Below, in pieces: positions 1 to 8,941 of a DNA stretch of 64,000 nt (position 1 is its first letter; each line of letters begins with the position of its first letter). The notes beneath the pieces are model-generated. The model did not search any database and was not told the origin of the DNA. It was given only the letters and a program-made list of their open reading frames with translations. The position numbers and the translations under genes are program-made. The stretch spans positions 186,001 to 250,000 of the forward strand of contig NZ_JAVSNJ010000001.1 in assembly GCF_032144095.1 (NCBI RefSeq), written 5' to 3'. Source of the stretch: Sphaerochaeta sp032144095. Its GTDB lineage: Bacteria; Spirochaetota; Spirochaetia; Sphaerochaetales; Sphaerochaetaceae.

Positions 1-226
1 GCCAGTGTCCTGCAATCTGTTTGTTGACCTCTGTAGGGCCCCCACCGATGCTGTTGTCGACATCCTCGAAGGTCCTGATATCCTCAACCAGCCCGCCCAT
101 GACAAACGAGATCTCCAGCTGGTTCCCATACCGTGCCTTCAGGGCACGTAGGACTGGCTCACTTCCCCAACACCAGGTACAGACCGGGTCGGTAAATTCC
201 ACTATTTCCACTATGTTGTCGCTCAT
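1..226 (-). CDS. DsbA-family (FrnE-like) oxidoreductase, N-terminal part
   Basis: Only the first 75 codons are in the window; the gene runs off the left edge. The reverse strand starts at ATG 226 with an AAGGAG ribosome site just upstream. Early in the protein is EFTDPVCTWCWGSEP, with the redox pair C-T-W-C in the setting seen in DsbA/FrnE-type thioredoxin-fold proteins, followed by alternating hydrophobic strands and GGLVEDIRTF. No signal peptide is visible, so it is probably a cytoplasmic dithiol-disulfide isomerase or oxidoreductase and not a periplasmic DsbA. The C-terminal cis-proline loop cannot be checked because it lies outside the window. Confidence 0.8.
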   Translation of the reverse strand, partial: MSDNIVEIVEFTDPVCTWCWGSEPVLRALKARYGNQLEISFVMGGLVEDIRTFEDVDNSIGGGPTEVNKQIAGHW

Positions 227-327
227 GGCGCATCTCCTTGTCCTGAAAATTGGAGGAAGGCTATATCGCCTTTCATGACAAGTATAGACATAAAACATAG
301 TAAAATACTAGACTATAGGGTATTTTC

Positions 328-1179
328 CTACTCTTCCCTGCCCAGAAGCTTCTCAAGCTTGCTGATGGTCAAGGGAGAGGACCCCTCGTAGTGGTTGTTT
401 ACGTTGATGTAGAGCACCTTTCCTTCCTGGGCAATCCTTGCGACAAGGGGTGCGAAACGGAGCAGCTCTTCATCCCTTGGGGTGACGATCCTGCTCCAGT
501 CTTCCCCTGTTGCCTTTTCGATTCCCTTCCGGTCATCGCCGTGGAGGCGTATGCATGCCACATCGCCCAGTTCGTCCTTGTGGCGCTGGAGGATCGTGGA
601 GACATCATCCATCCAATACCCCTGCAGCAGTACAGGGGCGACCTGTTCGCTTTTGAGGAACGAGAACCATGCGGTGTCGATCCACCAGGGGTTGCGGATT
701 TCCACTGCATAGGGAAGTCCTTTCGGCAGGCTGGAGAAAAAGGCCCCAAGCCTATCCATGAAAGCCTCTTTGGAGGCCATTTTATCCTTGTTGAGGTATT
801 CGAACTGGAACATCAGCAATCCAATCTTTGGCAGTAGGGGCTCGACCCTGTCCAGGAACTTGTTGAAGACCTCTGGATTGAGAAACAACCTGTTGGGCTC
901 AGCCCCACCCCGATAGGCGAGGGTGGAGGTGAGGGTATTGGGGCATTTGATGGTGAACCTGAAATCTGGCGGTGTCGCTTGGTTGTACTCTGCCACCAGG
1001 TTGCGGTTGGGAAGCCCATAACTTTTCTTTCCCAGGGACCAGAACCACTGGTCGACCTCGACACTCCGATATTTCTGGGCATATTCGGCAAGGTAGTTTT
1101 CCACACTGTTGCTGGAGTAGACAAGCTTTTCCCAGGAAGGGTATTTCCATGAGCATGACCCGAAATAGATATTTTCCAT
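328..1179 (-). CDS. DUF72 (YecE-like) family protein
   Basis: This 283-aa protein starts IYFGSCSWKYPSWEKLVYS, matching the usual DUF72 opening (I-Y-I-G-x-S-x-W-x-Y-x-x-W). It also has the later family features: FRFTIKCPNTLT, the FQFEYLNK strand, the YAVEIRNPWW segment and VACIRLHGDD. DUF72 proteins form a TIM-barrel-like fold; their biochemical role is not established. An in-frame ATG at 1215 would add 12 residues, but neither start has a good ribosome site. I chose 1179 because the family homology begins there. The gene diverges from the sugar-binding protein gene at 1376. Confidence 0.82.
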   Translation of the reverse strand: MENIYFGSCSWKYPSWEKLVYSSNSVENYLAEYAQKYRSVEVDQWFWSLGKKSYGLPNRNLVAEYNQATPPDFRFTIKCPNTLTSTLAYRGGAEPNRLFLNPEVFNKFLDRVEPLLPKIGLLMFQFEYLNKDKMASKEAFMDRLGAFFSSLPKGLPYAVEIRNPWWIDTAWFSFLKSEQVAPVLLQGYWMDDVSTILQRHKDELGDVACIRLHGDDRKGIEKATGEDWSRIVTPRDEELLRFAPLVARIAQEGKVLYINVNNHYEGSSPLTISKLEKLLGREE

Positions 1180-1375
1180 AGCAGTAGTGTACCCCAGTGT
1201 GTTGGAGATTTCCATATTGCAAGCGGGAGGCTTTGTCCTTTGGCTTTCTGGCAGCCTATGTTACAAAAATAGAAAACTTAGCCTTTTCCGTGTAAAGACT
1301 TCTGTTGAAACTAGGATAGAATTGCTATGTGAACAGCGGTGTGTTGTACATTTCGCTGAAAAAAAGGAGTCACAT

Positions 1376-2338
1376 ATGAAAAAAGCGATCGTGTTTTTAG
1401 TCATTCTTAGCCTCGTCTGTTTCTCTGTTTTTGCAGAGGGAACCCGTGAAAAGGCACCTGCAAACGAGAAATTGGTTGTCGGTTTTGCCCAGATTGGCCA
1501 AGAATCAGGATGGAGAGGGGCTGAAACCACCTCCATTACCTTCTATGCAGCGCAGAACATTGATACCATACAGCTGCATTTTGCCGATGCCCAGCAAAAG
1601 CAAGAAAACCAGATCAAGGCAGTACGATCATTTATCCAGATGGGTGTTGACGTAATTGGTCTTGCTCCTGTTGTAGAGACTGGTTGGGAGACTGTTCTCA
1701 AGGAAGCCAAAGAAGCCGAGATCCCTGTAATCTTTGTTGACCGCATGGCTAATGTCTCTGACGATCTCTATGCATCCTTCATTGGTTCTGATTTCGTTGA
1801 TGAAGGGCAGAAAGCAGCGAAGGAGATGATCCGCCTGCTCAATGGCAAGGGTAATGTTGTCATGCTGGAGGGAACCGTAGGTGCCTCTGCTGCAATCGAT
1901 CGCCAGAAGGGTTTCCTCGAGGAAATCGCCAAGGCTCCCGGCATCACCATTATCGCCCGCCAGAGTGGAGATTTTACCCGTTCGAAGGGTAAGGAAGTTA
2001 TGGAATCGTTCCTCAAGAGCTACCCCCAGATTGATGGGGCCTATGCTGACAACGACGATATGATGCTTGGTGCCATCGAAGCCATCAAGGAAGCAGGCAA
2101 GAAGAGCGGAACACAGATCAAGACTGTATCGGTTGATGGTGTCAAGGGTCTCTTTGAAGCCATGGTAGCTGGCGAAGCCAACGTCACCGTTGAGTGTAAC
2201 CCGCTTCTCGGACCACAGTTCTTCCAGGCAGCAGCCGATCTCAAGGCTGGAAAATCCATTCCCAAGTGGATCAAGTCCAACGAAGATGTCTATCGCCAGG
2301 AAACTGCAGCAGCAGACCTTCCTACCCGTCTCTACTAA
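1376..2338 (+). CDS. ytfQ: YtfQ-like sugar ABC transporter substrate-binding protein
   Basis: A 320-aa secreted periplasmic binding protein. The signal peptide runs to about residue 20 (FSVFAEG). The mature part is a Peripla_BP_4 fold very like E. coli YtfQ, the galactofuranose receptor: VGFAQIGQESGWRGAET, QQKQENQIKAVRSF, APVVETGWETVLKEAK, EGTVGASAAIDRQKGF, SGDFTRSKGKEVMESF and YADNDDMMLGAIEAIKEAG. ATG 1376 has the site AAAAAGGAG; longer in-frame starts upstream lack one and would bury the signal peptide. It is the first gene of the operon, separated from the ATPase gene by a terminator-like hairpin, as is common for binding proteins made in excess. Galactofuranose is inferred from the family; related aldoses are possible. 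Confidence 0.93.
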   Translation: MKKAIVFLVILSLVCFSVFAEGTREKAPANEKLVVGFAQIGQESGWRGAETTSITFYAAQNIDTIQLHFADAQQKQENQIKAVRSFIQMGVDVIGLAPVVETGWETVLKEAKEAEIPVIFVDRMANVSDDLYASFIGSDFVDEGQKAAKEMIRLLNGKGNVVMLEGTVGASAAIDRQKGFLEEIAKAPGITIIARQSGDFTRSKGKEVMESFLKSYPQIDGAYADNDDMMLGAIEAIKEAGKKSGTQIKTVSVDGVKGLFEAMVAGEANVTVECNPLLGPQFFQAAADLKAGKSIPKWIKSNEDVYRQETAAADLPTRLY

Positions 2339-2373
2339 GAAAAGTCTGACGTAAGGTCAGAAGCGTGAATTCG

Positions 2374-2404
2374 GCCGCTCTGCAATGATCAGGGCGGCTT
2401 TTTT
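2374..2404 (+). terminator. Intra-operon hairpin with T-run (partial terminator)
   Basis: GCCGCTCTG pairs with CAGGGCGGC and is followed by six T residues, and the ATPase ribosome site GGAGGA follows at once. A smaller TCTGAC/GTCAGA stem lies just upstream at 2345-2361. The likely effect is partial termination, or protection of the upstream message, so that more binding protein is made than ATPase. Confidence 0.75.
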
Positions 2405-2413
2405 GGAGGATCC

Positions 2414-3916
2414 ATGGACCAGATACTCATAGAAATGCAGCATATCTCCAAACGATTTCCAGGTGTCAGAGCCCTCAGTGATGTTCCTTTCACCCTCCAT
2501 TCTGGTGAGATCCATGCATTGTTGGGTGAGAATGGGGCAGGAAAGTCGACCTTGATCAAAGTGCTTACCGGTGTTGAGCACCGTGATGAAGGAACCATCC
2601 TTCTGGAAGGGAACCCCATCGATCCCCGAACACCCCAAGAGGCACAGAACCTGGGTATCAGTACGGTGTATCAGGAGGTCAATCTCTGTCCAAACCTATC
2701 GGTGGCGGAAAACATCTTTATCGGAAGGGAGATGAAAAAGCATGGGCTCATCGACTGGGAGCGCTCTTATGAAAAATCAGGAACTCTGCTGAATATGTTC
2801 AACTTGGATATCGATGTCACCCAAAAGCTCTCTCTCTACTCTGTAGCCATACAGCAGATGGTAGCCATTGCGCGAGCTGTGGACATCTCTGCGAAGGTCC
2901 TCATCCTGGATGAGCCAACCTCGAGCCTGTCTGCTTTGGAGGTGCAGGAGCTCTTCAAGATCATGCGCATGCTCAAGGACCGTGGGATGGGCATCATCTT
3001 TGTGACTCATTTCCTTGACCAGGTCTACGGGATCTCTGACTCCATCACCGTCCTGCGTAACGGAGAATATGTGGGAACCTATCCTACAGCCTCCCTTTCG
3101 CGCATTCAGCTGGTTGGAAAGATGATCGGCAAGGAATACTCGGAAATTGATGGGAGGCCAGTCCAGTTCCAACAGCAGAAAAAGGATAGGGAAATCGTGC
3201 TGGAACTGAAGGATGCAAGTAGTGATGGCATCAAGGGTGTCTCCCTCTCCTTGCAGAAAGGGGAGGTCATGGGTTTTGGAGGCTTGCTTGGGTCTGGAAG
3301 AAGCGAGACAGCCCGGATGCTTTTTGCAGCCGATCCCCTGACTGGAGGGAAGCTTGAGATTGGCGGCAAGCCAGTCCATATGAAACAGACCTTGGACGCC
3401 ATCCGTCGAGGAATAGCCTTCTGCCCTGAGGACCGGAAGAGCGATGGAATCGTAGGGGATCTTTCCATACGGGAAAATATCATCCTTGCTCTCCAGGCAA
3501 AGCGGGGGATATGCAAGAGTATCTCCCATGCCGAGGCAGATGCAATTGCCCGGGAGTATATTGAGCGGTTGCAGATCAAGACACCAGGGACAGACCAGTT
3601 GATCAAGAATCTTTCAGGAGGGAACCAACAGAAGGTAATTCTCGCAAGATGGCTGGCTACCAACCCTTCCTTGTTGATCCTGGATGAACCTACCCGGGGC
3701 ATCGATGTGGGTACCAAGGCAGAGATCCAAAAGATGGTGATATCCCTCGCCGACGGAGGGATGGCCCTGGTTTTTATCTCCTCGGAGATTGACGAGATGC
3801 TCAGGTGCTGTAACCGCATGACGATCATGCGAGACAAGCAACAGGTTGGAGAGCTCGTAGGCAGTGAGATAACTGAGGCTGCGATTATGGAGTGTATTGC
3901 CGGAGGTCTGCAATGA
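2414..3916 (+). CDS. ytfR: YtfR-like sugar ABC transporter ATP-binding protein (tandem domains)
   Basis: A 500-aa double ATP-binding-cassette protein of the RbsA/MglA/YtfR class, which powers uptake through the two permeases encoded next. The first cassette has GENGAGKST (about residue 38) and VLILDEPTSSLS. The second has a degenerate Walker A (GFGGLLGSGRSE), as usual for this class, then the signature LSGGNQQKVILARWL and the Walker B LLILDEPTRGIDVG. The start ATG follows GGAGGATCC. The stop overlaps the next start by 4 bases (ATGA), indicating translational coupling. Family length is normal (about 500 residues). Confidence 0.93.
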   Translation: MDQILIEMQHISKRFPGVRALSDVPFTLHSGEIHALLGENGAGKSTLIKVLTGVEHRDEGTILLEGNPIDPRTPQEAQNLGISTVYQEVNLCPNLSVAENIFIGREMKKHGLIDWERSYEKSGTLLNMFNLDIDVTQKLSLYSVAIQQMVAIARAVDISAKVLILDEPTSSLSALEVQELFKIMRMLKDRGMGIIFVTHFLDQVYGISDSITVLRNGEYVGTYPTASLSRIQLVGKMIGKEYSEIDGRPVQFQQQKKDREIVLELKDASSDGIKGVSLSLQKGEVMGFGGLLGSGRSETARMLFAADPLTGGKLEIGGKPVHMKQTLDAIRRGIAFCPEDRKSDGIVGDLSIRENIILALQAKRGICKSISHAEADAIAREYIERLQIKTPGTDQLIKNLSGGNQQKVILARWLATNPSLLILDEPTRGIDVGTKAEIQKMVISLADGGMALVFISSEIDEMLRCCNRMTIMRDKQQVGELVGSEITEAAIMECIAGGLQ

Positions 3917-4950
3917 AGAGCATTGTAAGGAAACTAACAAAGACACAGATATTCTGGCCCTTGGTAATCTTTCTTGGGATATTGGCCCTCAATGGCCTGA
4001 TATCGGGAGGGAGTTTTTTTCGGCTTCAGATAGTCGACGGCCATCTCTATGGAAGGATCATCGACATCTTCCGCAATGGAAGTAAACTGATGCTCCTTGC
4101 ATTGGGCATGACTATGGTCCTAGCGACTGGAGGTACCGATATCTCGGTAGGCTCTGTAATGGCCATCTCAGGAGCTGTAGCCTGTACCATCATAGAAGGA
4201 TCGTTATTCCCCTTTGCGAATGGGAGTGTTGTCTTTGCTATTGCCGCTGCCATCTTTGCAGGGGTGCTCTGTGGTTCCTGGAATGGGTTCCTTGTCTCCC
4301 GTATCCAGATGCAGCCCATCGTGGCAACCATGATCCTTCTGGTGGCGGGACGTGGTATCGCCCAGCTGATCTGTAAGGGAAGGATCGTGACCATAAACTC
4401 CCCACCGTTCTATTTTATCAATGGAGGGTACATCCTAGGGCTTCCCTTTCCTGTGTATATCGTTGTTGCCTTGAGCCTGCTGGTTCTTCTTGTTGTCCGC
4501 AAGACTGCATTCGGTCTCTATGTGGAGAGTGTGGGATGTAACGGGGAGGCAAGTCGGTATTCAGGCATCAATAGTGCCAGGATAAAGTTCTTCATCTACA
4601 TTCTCTGTGGAACCCTTGCCGCAGTTGCAGGCCTCATCGAGAGTGCCGGCATCAAGGGGGCCGATGCGAATAATGCAGGCTTGATGATTGAGTTGGATGC
4701 AATCCTTGCCGTTGCCATTGGGGGTTCTTCCCTTTCAGGAGGTCGGTTCTCCCTGCTTTCCAGTTTGGTAGGTGCCTTGATAATCCAAAGCATAACCACC
4801 TCGATTCTAAGTCTGGGTATAGCTCCTGAGGTCAATTTGGTAGTGAAGGCAGTCGTAGTCATCGCAATATGCCTGGCACAGTCGCCTGTATTCCAGCAGA
4901 GTATCTCGGCATTCAGGGCTAAAATCAAGAAACAGGAGGTCGTAGCATGA
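3913..4950 (+). CDS. ytfT: YtfT-like sugar ABC transporter permease
   Basis: A 345-aa inner-membrane permease of the BPD_transp_2 (RbsC/YtfT) family with about eight to ten hydrophobic helices. Family marks are MLLALGMTMVLATGGTDISVGSVMAISGAVA, split here as MLLALGMTMVLATGG and TDISVGSVMAISGA, then GCNGEASRYSGIN and AIGGSSLSGGRFS. I placed the start at ATG 3913, inside the ATGA overlap with the ATPase stop; the upstream in-frame codons lie in the ATPase gene. The gene ends in a second ATGA overlap with the next permease gene, so both are translated as a unit. Two different permeases fit the YtfT/YjfF heterodimer. Confidence 0.91.
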   Translation: MKSIVRKLTKTQIFWPLVIFLGILALNGLISGGSFFRLQIVDGHLYGRIIDIFRNGSKLMLLALGMTMVLATGGTDISVGSVMAISGAVACTIIEGSLFPFANGSVVFAIAAAIFAGVLCGSWNGFLVSRIQMQPIVATMILLVAGRGIAQLICKGRIVTINSPPFYFINGGYILGLPFPVYIVVALSLLVLLVVRKTAFGLYVESVGCNGEASRYSGINSARIKFFIYILCGTLAAVAGLIESAGIKGADANNAGLMIELDAILAVAIGGSSLSGGRFSLLSSLVGALIIQSITTSILSLGIAPEVNLVVKAVVVIAICLAQSPVFQQSISAFRAKIKKQEVVA

Positions 4951-5945
4951 CCCATACAAGAAAGAGGAATCTTATAAGCAAGAATCTCTCTTTGTTCATT
5001 ACCTTAGGCCTGTTTGTCCTTCTGTTCGCTTCGGTCATGGTCATCGGCCCCATGCGTTCGAACCGTTTCAAGTACTTGCCGGTGTTCTTCAATTTGCTCA
5101 ATGACAACGCATATCTGCTCATAGCCTCTGTAGGTATCATGTTTGTCCTTATTACGGGCAACATTGATATCTCCGTAGCTTCGACATTGGCATTTTCCGC
5201 AGTTTTTTCTGCATTTCTGCTTCGACTGCTTTGGCCTGCGTGGTTGGTCATCCCTGTAGTGCTGGCCATTGGTTTTTCCTTTGGGGCCCTTATGGGATTC
5301 TTGATAGAGAAGTTCAAGCTACAGTCGTTTATCGTAACGCTTGCAGGACTCTTTTTTCTGCGAGGGATGTGTTCTGTGGTAAGCAAGGAGTCAATCCCCA
5401 TTGAGAATGGGTTCTACTCGAAGGTTGCACAGGCCAAAATCACGTTTGGGAGCATCCATTCCTATGGGAAGGTGAATATCTACCTCTACGGGTTTGTGGC
5501 CATCGCTGTTGTCCTTATAGCCCTCTACATCCTCAGGTATTCCAAGTTTGGACGCTGTGTGTACGCTATCGGGGGAAGCGAGCAGAGTGCCAGGCTCATG
5601 GGCCTGCCTGTACGTAAGGTCAAGATCCTCGTCTATGCCATCAGTGGGTTCTGTGCATCCTTAGGTGGGGTCCTCTTCAGTTTCTATACCTTGGCAGGCT
5701 ATGGACTGCAAAATCTCGGTCTGGAACTGGATGCCATTTCCTCGGCAGTCATTGGTGGGACCATGCTTTCCGGAGGTGTTGGGAGTGTGGTGGGAACGGC
5801 TTTTGGGGTCATGATCCAGGGGACCATCCAAACCATTGTGACCCTGCTTAACCTGAATGCTTGGTGGACTAAGGTGACAGTTGCAGCTCTGTTATGCATA
5901 TTCGTAATCCTGCAGCGCTTAATTGCCATCAGAAATGACAAATGA
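4947..5945 (+). CDS. yjfF: YjfF-like sugar ABC transporter permease
   Basis: A 332-aa membrane protein, the second BPD_transp_2 permease of the galactofuranose-type transporter. The segment AYLLIASVGIMFVLITGNIDISV carries the conserved G-x-x-D-x-S-V turn (TGNIDISV); GGSEQSARLMGL and GGTMLSGGVGS follow near the C-terminal half, as in YjfF and RbsC. It starts in an ATGA overlap with the first permease gene, and only about 57 bases separate it from the histidine kinase gene, so transporter and sensor genes are probably one transcript. The same order of four transport genes is found in enterobacteria, but there without the signalling genes. Confidence 0.9.
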   Translation: MTHTRKRNLISKNLSLFITLGLFVLLFASVMVIGPMRSNRFKYLPVFFNLLNDNAYLLIASVGIMFVLITGNIDISVASTLAFSAVFSAFLLRLLWPAWLVIPVVLAIGFSFGALMGFLIEKFKLQSFIVTLAGLFFLRGMCSVVSKESIPIENGFYSKVAQAKITFGSIHSYGKVNIYLYGFVAIAVVLIALYILRYSKFGRCVYAIGGSEQSARLMGLPVRKVKILVYAISGFCASLGGVLFSFYTLAGYGLQNLGLELDAISSAVIGGTMLSGGVGSVVGTAFGVMIQGTIQTIVTLLNLNAWWTKVTVAALLCIFVILQRLIAIRNDK

Positions 5946-6002
5946 TGGCGTTGTGAAGAAAGGTGTAGGGGGAGTTGGCCTAGCCATGATACGATAGTGG
6001 GT

Positions 6003-7727
6003 ATGAGTCTGAAGCAATCCATTAACAATCTACCATTCAGGACAAAGATGATGTACTCCTATCTGCTCATCTCGTTGGTCTCCTTTTTGGTTTTTGCCTT
6101 TGTCAGTGGAGGAATTGTTACCAGACAGCTTAAAAGGTCTGCTACTACCCAGACAGAGCAGACCATCTCCCAGGTGGAGAATTCCATTTCGGTATATCTA
6201 CAGACCATGGAACAGTTGGTTGACTACATCTCGGCCTTGGCTTTGGAGGATGATGCAGACCTCCCGTCCCATTTTGCAATGTTGCGCTCTGCGAACCCAG
6301 AGATTGCTGGCATCCTGTTTGTCAGGGCGGATGATTCGTTTGTTGGTAGTGGGCTTTCACGGGTTTCCCGTGATCCCTTCTTTGCTGAGTCATGGTTTGC
6401 TCAGGCAAAGGACGCTGCAGGAAAGGTTGTCCTGCTGAGATCCAACGCAGGGAGGAACATTACCACCGAGGATGTTTTCAGCAGTGATGATGTCTTCTCC
6501 ATAGCAAAGGCTCTGATCGATCCTCTATCGAAGGAGTTTCGGGGTGTGGTCCTTTTTGATGTGCGCCATGATATTATTCGCAACTCAATAAACAATGTGA
6601 GTATCGGCAAGCATGGGTTCGTATTTGTCCTCGATGCACAGAATGAGATGGTTTACGCCCCTGTAAACTCTGTGGTACATAGGGTAAACCCCCTCTGGCT
6701 TGAGGGTGGGAATGCCTATACCAGTGTAGATATTGAGAAGGAGCAGTACTATCTGCAGGCAAAGATAAGCCAGCCTTCAAGATGGAAGGTGGTGGGTGTA
6801 TTCCCTGCGAGTGAGGTCCTGCACGATATGACCACTACCCTCTATGTTCTGGCAATCAGCGTGCTGGGGGCCTTGCTGAGCATTGCCATCCTCTCATATC
6901 TGCTTTCCAACACCATTACCAAACCTTTGTCGAAACTGCAGCGACTGATGGGACAGGCAGAGGCTGGGGATTTTTCCGTCCGCTTCAATAGCAGATATAC
7001 CGATGAGGTCGGATCCCTGGGCCAGAGCTTCAACCATATGCTTGTACAGATCGAGCAGTTGATCCAGCAGGTCTATGTCGAACAGATGAACAAGCGAAAT
7101 GCAGAACTGAGAATCTTGCAGGAGCAGATCAAGCCTCATTTCCTCTACAATACATTGGATACCATTTCATGGCTTTCCCGGGAGAATGGTGCTGAGGATG
7201 TGGTCCTCCTGGTCGATGCCCTTACCAGCATGTTCCGGGTAGGGTTGTCCAAGGGCAAGGAGTACATCACCATCAAGGAGGAAATCTGCCATGTTTCCAG
7301 CTACCTCTATATCCAACAGATACGCTACAGTACCAAACTATCCTACGAGATCCACGTCCCACCCGAACTGGAGGACTATATGGTCCCGAAGTTGATCCTT
7401 CAGCCTCTGGTTGAGAATGCCATCTACCATGGCATCAAACAAAAAAGGGAAAAAGGGCTTATTTCCATTCACGTTACCCTTCAGGATGGGGTATTGGCAC
7501 TGGAGGTGAGGGATACTGGTCAAGGAATACCACCCCATCTTTTGAAGGAACTGCAAGCCCAGATGCAACAGGGGACAAGAACTGAAAACAGTGGTTTCGG
7601 GCTCTTTTACGTCAATGAACGGGTAAAGTTGAGTTGTGGGGCAGCATATGGGGTTGTCCTTGCCAGTGAGGAGGGGTTATGGACCACCTCCACTGTATAT
7701 GTCCCTGTTACTCCAAGGAGCTGTTGA
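6003..7727 (+). CDS. YesM-type sensor histidine kinase
   Basis: A 574-aa membrane kinase. TM1 is at about residues 20-40. A long extracytoplasmic Cache-like sensor spans about 45-275, TM2 about 277-302, and a HAMP domain follows. The His_kinase (PF06580) segment EQIKPHFLYNTLDTIS has the phospho-acceptor His at about residue 379. The ATPase domain has LVENAIYHGIKQ (N box) and DTGQGIP. This is the YesM/LytS class that works with AraC-type response regulators, as the next gene is. GTG at 5997 would add two residues; no good ribosome site precedes either start. The sensor probably responds, directly or through the two-domain binding protein encoded downstream, to the sugar moved by the transporter. 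Confidence 0.9.
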   Translation: MSLKQSINNLPFRTKMMYSYLLISLVSFLVFAFVSGGIVTRQLKRSATTQTEQTISQVENSISVYLQTMEQLVDYISALALEDDADLPSHFAMLRSANPEIAGILFVRADDSFVGSGLSRVSRDPFFAESWFAQAKDAAGKVVLLRSNAGRNITTEDVFSSDDVFSIAKALIDPLSKEFRGVVLFDVRHDIIRNSINNVSIGKHGFVFVLDAQNEMVYAPVNSVVHRVNPLWLEGGNAYTSVDIEKEQYYLQAKISQPSRWKVVGVFPASEVLHDMTTTLYVLAISVLGALLSIAILSYLLSNTITKPLSKLQRLMGQAEAGDFSVRFNSRYTDEVGSLGQSFNHMLVQIEQLIQQVYVEQMNKRNAELRILQEQIKPHFLYNTLDTISWLSRENGAEDVVLLVDALTSMFRVGLSKGKEYITIKEEICHVSSYLYIQQIRYSTKLSYEIHVPPELEDYMVPKLILQPLVENAIYHGIKQKREKGLISIHVTLQDGVLALEVRDTGQGIPPHLLKELQAQMQQGTRTENSGFGLFYVNERVKLSCGAAYGVVLASEEGLWTTSTVYVPVTPRSC

Positions 7728-8941
7728 TGGAGAAGATTAGGACCCTGATAGCCGATGATGAACTGATCATCCGCAGGGGGTTGCAAAAGATGCTTGAGAA
7801 GGATCCTGCGATCGAATTGGTAGGGGAGGCTGAGGATGGTGAGCTAGCCCTGATGCTGTGTTTGGAGAAGAAGCCAGATCTGGCCTTTGTCGACATCAAC
7901 ATGCCCTTCCTTGATGGACTCTCCTTTATCGAGAGGCTTAGGCAGAATAGCCCATCCACCCTTGTCATTGTCATTTCAGGCTATGATGATTTCGAATATG
8001 CCCGCAAGGCTATCCAGCTAGGGGTGTTTGCCTATCTGCTAAAACCTGTGAGGGAGAACCTGTTCTTTGAGACGTTGAACAAGGCAAAGCATGCACTGAT
8101 CAAGAGTATGGAGACAGAACAATACCTGGTTTGGGCCAAAGAGCAGCTTGCAAAGAACAAGGAAGCGTTGCTCTCCCATTTTTTGCAAGCCCTTCTTGCT
8201 GGCAGCTATGAACAAGAAGAGATCCTGATGGAGATGAAATATCTCAACAGCAGTATTCCTGATCCTTTTTCCTTGTTCCTCTGTAAAATCCAACAGAAAC
8301 CGTCGCTTGTGGATGAGGGGGCATGGCAGGACTCCTTGGTGTTCTTTGCTGCAAGGGAGCAAGCACTTTCTCTGTTTCCCCCTGAAACACTCTGTTACCG
8401 TCAGGGCAGCAATGAGGTAGTTTTTCTGTGCAAGGCAGTTTCCCACGAGGAGGAGAAACGCCTGCTTGATAGCCTTAAGGAACGAATCGAGAGGCATCTG
8501 CCAGCGGAGGTCATCTCACTCTCCGCAAGGGGCGAGGGGTATCTCTCCATTGCAGAGAAGTTTGCCTCCTTGGAAGAGGAGCTTGCAACAATAACCCAAT
8601 TACCCAAGACAATGGTTCAGGCTGTAGACTATCTGGGCAAACATTATTGGCAGAATTCCATATCGTTGAGAGAGGTTTCCGACCATGTGCAGGTCACAAC
8701 TCAGCATCTGAGTCGACTGTTCAAATCTGCCCTCAATGTTACGTTTGTGGAATATCTGACCATACTGAGGGTGCAGAAGGCAGTAGAACTGATGAAGGAT
8801 TCTGAGAAGAAGATCTATGAGGTTGCTGAAGAGGTTGGCTATTCATCCCAACACTATTTCTGTACCGCATTCAAGCGCGTCTTGCACCTCTCCCCTCAGG
8901 AGTACCGGAAAACCCAGTACAAGGGGGAAAACAATGCATAA
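7727..8941 (+). CDS. YesN-type response regulator (receiver plus AraC HTH)
   Basis: A 404-aa cytoplasmic transcription factor. The receiver domain has acidic residues D10-D11, phospho-acceptor D56 in FVDINMPFLDG, and the switch lysine in LLKPV. A middle region of about 170 residues of unknown role precedes two C-terminal AraC helix-turn-helix units (SLREVSDHVQVTTQHLSRLF and KIYEVAEEVGYSSQHYFCTAF). The ATG overlaps the kinase stop by one base and has AAGGAG upstream. It likely activates the operon it sits in or the transporter promoter upstream of 1376. The gene overlaps the next by 8 bases. Confidence 0.92.
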   Translation: MEKIRTLIADDELIIRRGLQKMLEKDPAIELVGEAEDGELALMLCLEKKPDLAFVDINMPFLDGLSFIERLRQNSPSTLVIVISGYDDFEYARKAIQLGVFAYLLKPVRENLFFETLNKAKHALIKSMETEQYLVWAKEQLAKNKEALLSHFLQALLAGSYEQEEILMEMKYLNSSIPDPFSLFLCKIQQKPSLVDEGAWQDSLVFFAAREQALSLFPPETLCYRQGSNEVVFLCKAVSHEEEKRLLDSLKERIERHLPAEVISLSARGEGYLSIAEKFASLEEELATITQLPKTMVQAVDYLGKHYWQNSISLREVSDHVQVTTQHLSRLFKSALNVTFVEYLTILRVQKAVELMKDSEKKIYEVAEEVGYSSQHYFCTAFKRVLHLSPQEYRKTQYKGENNA